A stretch of DNA of 11,136 nt, from assembly GCA_026119935.1 (NCBI GenBank), contig JALRMH010000140.1, positions 1 through 11,136 of the forward strand. Reading direction: 5' to 3'. This DNA is from Endothia cerciana. Taxonomy: Eukaryota; Ascomycota; Sordariomycetes; Diaporthales; Cryphonectriaceae. Shown here piece by piece: positions 1-6,203 of the stretch. Every line of letters starts with the position of its first letter. The first letter of the stretch is position 1. Below the pieces are notes generated by a model, which saw nothing but the letters and a program-made list of their open reading frames with translations, was not told where the DNA came from and made no database searches. A program made the translations under genes and the position numbers.

Positions 1-2
1 CG

Positions 3-110
3 GCGGCGCTGGGCAGCCTGTACGCGTCGCTGTTCAAGGACGGCGACGGCTTCCGGACCACGGACACGCACGTCTCCGTCGAGGCGGACATCAGCGGCGT
101 AAATAAGTAA
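3..110 (+). CDS. 3' end of an unrecognised GC-rich open reading frame (partial)
   Basis: An open frame enters from the left edge and encodes 35 residues before a TAA stop. Codons up to about position 100 end almost always in G or C, which is typical of a real fungal coding exon. The visible peptide holds LYASLFKDGDGF followed by a Thr/Asp-rich strand-like stretch (TTDTHVSVEADISG). I do not recognise a family. Composition flips abruptly at about position 100 from GC-rich to AT-rich, so the last codons (V-N-K-stop) already lie in the AT-rich tract. The stop may therefore be the natural one, or the gene may be cut there by an old insertion or rearrangement. The sequence at the switch, GTAAAT, could also be an intron donor, in which case coding would continue elsewhere. 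Only the tail is visible, so the function cannot be inferred. Confidence 0.4.
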   Translation, partial: AALGSLYASLFKDGDGFRTTDTHVSVEADISGVNK

Positions 111-260
111 TTAATCAATACTTATAAATAAGCTTTAAAGCTTACTTTAATATATAATAAAGTAAACTAATATCAGAGAGTCTGTAAGGAAAGTTGTTAA
201 AGCCTCTTTACTGCTTGCTAAAACTTAATACTATTTAAAATCAATCTACTGAAACGAGTC
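103..260. repeat. AT-rich tract with nested palindromes
   Basis: This is a sharply AT-rich stretch just after the GC-rich open frame. It contains a perfect 16-bp palindrome at 129-144 (TAAGCTTTAAAGCTTA), overlapped by an 8-bp inverted repeat, TTACTTTA at 142-149 and TAAAGTAA at 158-165. It may be a decayed repeat or the 3' flank of the upstream gene. No open frame or transposon domain is readable in it, so its origin is not established. Confidence 0.5.
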
Positions 261-357
261 TACTATAGTGGATTTTGTTTAGCTATCTATCGCGCCTACA
301 GCGCTGTGTCACAGTGCCTAAGGCCGATTTCCTATACCCCCTGATTCAACAGTATGT

Positions 358-363
358 TATAAG
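358..363 (+). promoter_or_regulatory. possible TATA-like element of the SnoaL-like gene
   Basis: TATAAG lies about 95 bp before the ATG at 457, a plausible distance for a fungal TATA box. Nothing else in 261-456 stands out as a regulatory site, and a match this short could occur by chance. Confidence 0.25.
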
Positions 364-456
364 GTTTAGCACTGCAGTTCTTTGTTCCTTGATTGCTCTA
401 CAGTTTATTCCTGACTCTGTCTGCAAATCAAGGAGACGCAAGCTCAACCTGTCACC

Positions 457-981
457 ATGGCTCCTAGCAAGGAACATATTGCACAAGTCTTTGCGCATGT
501 TGGAGTTGGCGATTATGACACCTTTTTCAATCACTATGTCTCACCTAACGTCGGTAAGCACAAGAGCTCACAGTATCTCATTATGCTTGAACATAAGCGC
601 TAGTAATGAACACTAATCCTCGACGGCACAGCCTGGACCGTGCAATCCAAAACTATCCTGGGCGGAACCTATACCAGCCGCGACGAATTCCGCGCAAAGA
701 CTTTCGGTCGACTTGGCAGGATAATGGACCCGAATCACCCAGTTCATCCCAGGGTCCACAACATTGTTGGCGGCGGCCCGGATGAAGAATGGGCATTCGT
801 TGAAATGACTAACGAGAGCAAGACCAAGACCGGTATTGAGTACAATAACACCTTTGCTTGGGCAACGAAATGGGACTCCGAGGGCAAGATTGTGCAGGTG
901 CGAGCTTATCTCGATACCGCCCTCGTGAGGGATGCCGTGGAGCCAACCGAAAAGGCCCTTGGTGTCGTCTGGACAGAGTGA
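457..981 (+). CDS. SnoaL-like / NTF2-fold domain protein (two exons)
   Basis: The predicted gene has exons 457-553 and 632-981 and encodes 148 residues. The ATG sits in a near-ideal context (GTCACCATGG). The 78-nt intron (554-631) has donor GTAAGC, an ACTAAT branch-point match 15 nt before its end, and acceptor CAG; splicing rebuilds an Ala codon and keeps the frame. The product has the small alpha+beta layout of the SnoaL-like/NTF2 superfamily: an N-terminal helix (residues 6-16), the GDYDTFFNHYVSPNVAWTV segment (18-36), a GGTYTSRDEF motif (43-52), then curved-sheet strands such as EYNNTFAWATKWDSEGKIVQVRAYLD. Family members include polyketide cyclases, small isomerases or hydrolases and many fungal proteins of unknown role, so the fold is well supported but no reaction can be assigned. 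There is no signal peptide or membrane segment; it is probably soluble. No stops or frameshifts disturb it, although it sits between AT-rich and gene-free DNA. Confidence 0.85.
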
Positions 982-2480
982 ATTCGTTCACAAGTCGCTT
1001 TATTCTTGGATGAGAGTTTTGACCTCAGCATCCATGGATAAAATACTATGTAGCAAGGTTCTAGAAAATCAAAAGCGATTTTTTCTTCAGTATCATGAAC
1101 ACAGGAGAAGCAATCTGCCCAAGCGGAAGGTGTGTGCACTTTGAACAAGTCTCTCCCCAACTCAATAGTACTTTGATAAATATCAGCATTGTTAATATAG
1201 ATCTAGCTCAATCAGCCCTTCGCTGCTTATAAAGCCAATCCTGACATTTACGTATGCTGACATAGCGCTCCATTTGGCAAAATGCATAGCGGTACAATGC
1301 TTTATACATTCAAAGTCCGAAATTTGCTGTTGACTAACTGCTCATTTTCTCAGGATGACGTCTTTGAGGCATACGACTTTTAGAAGGTGCTGTGATTACA
1401 CAGAATCCTTAGCTGTAGTTGGGTTTGGAATATACTAAGCTTCGTCTGGAACTGAGGGTTCTCCCCTACCTTCTAGCGCATGACACTAGCTATCGCAGCC
1501 GTGTAGTAAGCACTACAGTATTCCGTAGATCCTGAAGTACCGAAGGTTTATGTTAGTACGAGCAATGCCAAGTAGAGGCCTTGAATAGGAAACACAGTTC
1601 TCAAGTATCGATGCAAGTATTCACTAGCAGTAAGGCTTCCAGGTTATGTATTAGAACTTGGAACTTATTTCTTACGGCGGCCGGGGACTTCCCAATGACG
1701 ATGATCACGATCTCTCTGCGCTTGACACACTTCCCTGTTCCCAGGCTTTTGGCCAAGTTCTTCGCGCTAATGATGATCTCTGACTTGACCATCTTATCAG
1801 TCCTCCCATCGATGATCCCCGCCATCCCGGTCCTACAATAGCATCTTACTCACGGTGGTGGTGGGGCCTGGCGTGTTTCCAAGCTTGTGCCCAACTATAA
1901 GCTTCTTCGAGGCCACGCGTGCACTCGCTCACATGGGATGAGCCCGATGGGAGATAAAAGGCGTCATGAGAGGCAGTCCCAGGCGAAAGCCATTACCACT
2001 TACGGCTATCAAAGCTCTGATAGGTGTTCTCCTCTCACCTCTTGGTGGAGAACTGACACGCCTGCTATGTGCATCAGCCAGATTGTACGTCACCCTGATG
2101 CAAGCGATCCCTACAAAGACAGCTGCGCGCATGCAACCCCGTCAACGCATGCCGTGCCATATCCTCGACCACAGACTGTCATCAACCACCTAGGACCTCT
2201 GCATAGCCTATAAGCATCTGTGGCTGGGCACTATAGCAGAAGGTGAGCGATGCCGGCGTACCTTGTCATCCTGAGTTGATTTCGCGATAGCCATAATGAA
2301 TAATATCCCACGACCCTTCTCGGAAAAGCGACGGCCAACGTTACATTCCACGAGGGAAGGGTGTGAGGTAAGGCTGTCTGTCATCCGTCCTGCCAGTTGT
2401 CCTGCGCTGTTAGCCTAGCGTCCCCCTCGAGGTCCTACTGCGAATCTCTTACAACAGACAGCCTTGACACCTGACAATCT
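982..2480. other. gene-free stretch downstream of the SnoaL-like gene
   Basis: The first 100-150 bases are presumably the 3' untranslated region of the upstream gene. The rest has many stops in all frames, and its short open frames lack codon bias or recognisable domains. A small hairpin (TGTAGT/ACTACA with a four-base loop) lies near 1502-1517. The minus strand at 1601-1825 has a weak aldo-keto-reductase-like look, discussed as a finding. The minus strand near 2262-2294 starts a short frame (MAIAKSTQDDK...) that ends after 28 codons. Neither is firm enough to call as a gene. Confidence 0.5.
2370..2465. repeat. 12-bp perfect inverted repeat around a 72-bp spacer
   Basis: AAGGCTGTCTGT at 2370-2381 is the exact reverse complement of ACAGACAGCCTT at 2454-2465. 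A related but interrupted form (CAGACAGCCGGTCTTACC) occurs near 2673-2690. The close spacing makes this more notable than a random match. It could be the end structure of a small non-autonomous element or a chance hairpin; no target-site duplication is evident. Confidence 0.35.
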
Positions 2481-3680
2481 AAAATAGTGACTGGGACATG
2501 TTGTAGCCGTGAACTTTTTTACCCAAGGCTGCTCGTGCGGCAGGGCAGAGGAAACGCAGGCACAGTCAACAAGGTCGAGATGGATCTGGCTTGGTGGAGA
2601 AGGCTATCTATGGTGGGTATATGGTAAGTCTAGCAGGATGTGTTTGTACATATATGTACCTAGGGAGCTATCAGACAGCCGGTCTTACCGTATGCAAACA
2701 AGATGGCGCGCGCGTGGTTTACTCGAGGCATCGGGTCCGAGGTCGATCCCAGCATCAAGACCCTCCTCCCTATCTCCGTCAGAGATGCTCAGGGCGTCGA
2801 CAGACACTGGATTCAATCAGTCCCTCTTCTCTGGTAATGGCTGTTTTGTCCTCTTCGACTTTAAAGGGTAAAAGATAGAATAGATTCCTATTCAATCAAT
2901 CTTCCTGCTCCCGCCCGCCGATGTCCACGACTCGTACCAGCATTGGCATCCGCATCCTGCTGCAGCTAGGTGACCCAACTCGTGACATTCTCTAGCCACT
3001 CAACGGCTAGTCTCACTGCCTACCTCTTGGGTCTTGGCCCTCCTCTTGTTGCCTATGCCGGTAGACATCTGAATCTGCTTCTCAATAGCGGGGGTAGCGG
3101 TCGTCGTAGAGAACGACGTGGGTGTCAGAGATTGCTATTTCTTAAGAGGCCTGACCCTGCGAGTAGATCTGGGCCTGGGCTGTATCGGTGTTGAGGTGAC
3201 TGTAGCTAGGAACCATGAGTAGGGGTCGCGAACCGGTTGCAGAGTTACTGAGTCAGGCTTATTTAGAGATTGACCACACGCGCAGCCACCCGAACGCCTT
3301 GGCCTGGTAATGCTGCCGCTACTCCGCACGTTCGGTGCTGGTGTTTCCCTGCCTTGAACCAGTTCTCTCCTCGTTCGGCGTCTTTCGCATTGGCGTCATA
3401 GGAATTTGACAGAATGTAATGAGTCATCTGAGGGCACCGGTCAACGACTTCTCTCTGTCTCTGTCTTTCTCTGTCCTCGCATTTAGAGAAGAAAAACGCC
3501 CTCAGGAGGCCAGAGAGGCATATTTGGACTTCACCTCTGGCTTGCACCGATTCTCCACTGCTTCGTGCGAAAAGCCTCAAGCTGCGTAAAAGAGACGACC
3601 TCACTCACCACACCGAATAACTAGGCTAAAAGATTACAGACAAGAATTAGATTAGAGGGACCTGGAATAGTGGACCATAT
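2481..3680. other. gene-free stretch with simple repeats
   Basis: Open frames of 95-120 codons exist on both strands, but none shows a domain, a convincing start or splice signals. A perfect 14-bp palindrome, GTACATATATGTAC, lies at 2646-2659. A pyrimidine microsatellite of CTGTCT-like units spans about 3449-3478. GC content is fairly high in places (3000-3600), so a decayed gene cannot be excluded, but nothing can be identified. Confidence 0.45.
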
Positions 3681-5214
3681 AATTAGAAGCATGTAATGCA
3701 GGTACGGAGGAAAAGGTCGCATGGAGAAATATATATATCGCAAAATCGGGTTGCCCGTGTATTTGGAACAGCCGGACGAATGCTTGCGTCTCGTGAGATT
3801 GTCGCAAAAGTCTGGGAAAAAGAGGATGGAGAAGAACAGCGTTGTGTGTCTGCTAGTCGTCTAGCGTACCAGTCTTTCCACTTATAGAAGAACTCGTATT
3901 GAACCGAGATAGGATTTGGGCCAAGGCAAGAGGCGTTTTGGTTTTGTTTAAGCCGTAGTGGCACCCAGCTTGACTGGGACTTTGAAGACCCCAGCCGCGA
4001 AAGACAGTTAGGCCTACATATGCCATGATTGATCTCCTTGGATAAGTCGAGGAATACCTCCTCTAAGTCCATGATAAGACAAGAGAGGAGACCGAAATCC
4101 GGGGGGGGGGGGGGCCACGGGCAAAAAGCTCAGGGCTCAGCCAGCGTGCGGTCGTGTAAGTCAAACTGGACGGAGAGAAGAGTTGGAGATTACCACATTA
4201 TAGATGTCTTAGAACAATATAGGACAGCCTTAAAATCTCGTAAACAAGGTTGGGGTGACACACAAGCCAGGAAAGCCCACTGCACCTCTGAGATAGACAA
4301 AGCAAGACATTTGGAGTCTGTGTTCTTGATGGGGAAGATGGATGCGGCCCAGATAGCTCGGTGAGATAGAGTGAGAAGACGTGATAATTTTCAAATGCCT
4401 ATAAATTGGGATCCAGGGCTGGAGGTTAAAAGGTCGAAGGCAAGACAAGAGAGGGTCTCTATGGACGCACCGTCGAGGACAACGAAGGCTAGAATCAAGG
4501 CAATCTCAGCATATCTGCAGGAAGTTATTGTGCAACTTGCCCTCTTCTATTGTAGCAACAGAGCTTGGGCTATATATTCGTAGATTATAATGAGCCCAGC
4601 CAGGCTTTTCCCTTGTCTTCTCTTCAGCCAGACCTTCCAAAACAGACATATAGATCAGTGAAAATACCGTCTGTTCTCGCCACAGTTATGATCCCGGTTC
4701 GTTCGATGGTACAATTGTCAGCTCCTAATTTCTACGCTAGCTGAAAGACGGCATTACACTTACCTATGCGGGGGTCCAGTTCGAGTCCAGTGTACCACTC
4801 AGAATATATCTCTTATCCGTGGACAACAAAAACAATTCATTCAGAGTCGTAGATGTCCTTATAAATTGGGTGTTGTGTGGAGAAGTATGAATGCCTGTGC
4901 CAATAAATGCCTAAGCCAATGCATGTACTAGCAATTTCGCTTTTGCACTTTTTCACAGGCCTCCTCAACTAATATGCAGAGTTACTGTAATCTGAAGACC
5001 AGACTAGGACTGCAGAAGCCGTAGAGCATCATGAAATAGGTATCTGAGCCTACCAGCGCTATGGAGGGAGCCGAGACAAGTCAGCAAGCTGAGTGCAGAA
5101 AACGGAAGGGTGGGAGGCAGGGGGAGAACGGGGGAGATTGGAAGGATGGACGCGAGGACAGTCAACATAGATGACAATCAGCAAGGAGTGCACCAGGAGG
5201 CATTGCACTCCGGC
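3681..5214. other. gene-free stretch with poly-G and polypurine tracts
   Basis: The longest open frames (129 codons on the minus strand at 3683-4072, 111 codons on the plus strand at 4029-4364) show no recognisable domain and overlap each other's strand. A run of 14 G lies at 4101-4114. A polypurine-rich segment spans about 5096-5152. A tRNA-like segment at 4706-4798 was examined and rejected. An 8-bp inverted repeat, GGAGTGCA at 5185-5192 and TGCACTCC at 5204-5211, sits right before the AT-rich island. Confidence 0.45.
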
Positions 5215-5470
5215 AAATATTAATTTAAAAATACAAAAGAAACAATAAAAAAATAATTCATAATTCGATATAACTAAGAACTAATGTTCAAAGACAATAT
5301 TTATATAATTCTCTATCAAAATGGAAACAGTATATTAAAAAATATAATTAATTTAATTAAATCGATTTGCGTATAGTCAATTATATAACTCTCTGGAATT
5401 CAACAATTTTAGCAAAAGATAATATTACATCGCATAACTCCATCAGAAAGCGATTTTAAAACGAAAAATC
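5215..5470. repeat. AT-rich island beside a GC-rich open frame
   Basis: About 255 bp of strongly AT-rich sequence runs between the hairpin at 5185-5211 and the stop codon of the GC-rich minus-strand frame at 5474. It has no open frame and no clear tandem unit. It resembles heavily RIP-mutated repeat DNA such as that at the right end of the window, but no parent element can be recognised. It could also be the long AT-rich 3' flank of the minus-strand gene. Confidence 0.45.
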
Positions 5471-5473
5471 AAT

Positions 5474-5792
5474 TTATTCCTTGTCCTCTTCGTAAGCCTG
5501 GGCCTGACGAAAAGCCTCGCCGGCCTGCAAAGTCCCGGCGGCAGCGGCACGCAGCGTGGTCCAGTTCGTGGACAACCAGTTTCCGTCCACAGCTGGATCG
5601 TTCGTCTCCATCTCCAGAATCTCGCTGCATAACTGCAGCATTCTTGCTCTACGGGCCCGGTCCCCAGCCACGGCGGACAGCCCGCCAGCACCGACCATCT
5701 CCAGCAGGGAATGCCCACCGGACAAACGCTGGGCGGCCGCCCGCAACGCCTCCGGCTCGTCAAAGAAGAAGGCTGGTTAGGTAGCTGGTCCA
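5474..5792 (-). CDS. GC-rich C-terminal exon of an unrecognised gene (partial or pseudogene)
   Basis: The open frame on the minus strand reads from just after an in-frame stop at about 5780 to the TAA at 5474-5476. It is GC-rich with G/C-biased third positions, unlike its surroundings. A plausible acceptor (CTAACCAG) ends at 5773, so the exon may start at 5772. About 99 residues follow, beginning FFFDEPEALRAAAQ. The peptide is alanine- and leucine-rich, likely mostly helical, and ends in an acidic tail (YEEDKE). No methionine-initiated start fits well. A possible upstream exon is the minus-strand frame 6033-5853 (with four Cys), joined by an 80-nt GTGTAT...CAG intron that preserves frame; it lacks a good branch point, so this is tentative. 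I do not recognise the family. The stop lies only 4 bp from the AT-rich island, as with the GC-rich frame at the left edge. Confidence 0.45.
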
Positions 5793-5852
5793 AACAAGAA
5801 TAATCCAAGCTGAGTATAAGTATTCGATCTTGAATAATTTTATCCTATACAC

Positions 5853-6033
5853 TTTTACAGAGTGGACGCACGAATATGTAGTCGCACTCGATATCGACAT
5901 GCTTTGCGGTATAATTATCAGGATCGACTATACTCGCGGTGCAATGCGAAGGCGAGCAGGTTATAGAATTTCCTAATACAGACTTGTCAGCGTCGGGTGA
6001 AGGGTGCATGTAATTCGCGTTGTGAGTAATCAT
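5853..6033 (-). CDS. possible upstream exon of the unrecognised minus-strand gene
   Basis: The frame runs from an ATG at 6033 toward 5853 and encodes about 60 residues, including ITCSPSHCTASIVDPDNY and HVDIECDYIFVRPLC, with four cysteines. The codons look more protein-like than the surrounding DNA, with many C-ending codons. A GTGTAT donor at 5852 would join it in phase to the GC-rich exon ending at 5474. Without the splice the frame stops a few codons later. It is encoded on the same strand as the transporter, starting about 170 bp beyond its stop. Nothing identifies a family, and it may be a chance frame. Confidence 0.25.
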
Positions 6034-6203
6034 TCCAGCCGCAACTGGCAGAAAAAATTCCCTCTAACGGGCATTTGCTCCGAAGATTTCTTCGAAGATA
6101 TCTCTACTCGAGTGAACTGTTCAGATTTCAACAACGTACAAATCTCGCAACAAGACATATAAAGTTTCTCTCTGATTATCTCCGATAACACCATGGTTGT
6201 CCG

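Noticed and set aside
275..616. Plus-strand 113-codon open frame overlapping the start of the SnoaL-like gene
   Set aside because: It is a shadow in another frame: it runs through the promoter, exon 1 and the intron of the better supported gene and has no domain.
2509..2871. Plus-strand 120-codon open frame, overlapped by a 95-codon frame
   Set aside because: Two overlapping frames of similar length, neither with a domain or a credible codon pattern.
3263..3604. Minus-strand 113-codon open frame in a fairly GC-rich region
   Set aside because: No recognisable domain, no clear start context or splice signals, and it includes a translated microsatellite.
3683..4072. Minus-strand 129-codon open frame
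   Set aside because: Composition and residue order look random, and no family motif or coding bias supports it.
4706..4798. tRNA-like segment: ends TGGTAC/GTACCA can pair and a GTTCGAGTCC T-loop-like motif lies near the 3' end
   Set aside because: The T-stem has mismatches, no D-arm with a GG-containing loop or credible anticodon stem can be folded, and neither strand gives a standard cloverleaf.
4400..4870. TATAAATTGGG occurring twice, exactly 460 bp apart
   Set aside because: Eleven-base repeats are expected several times by chance in 11 kb, and the flanks do not match.
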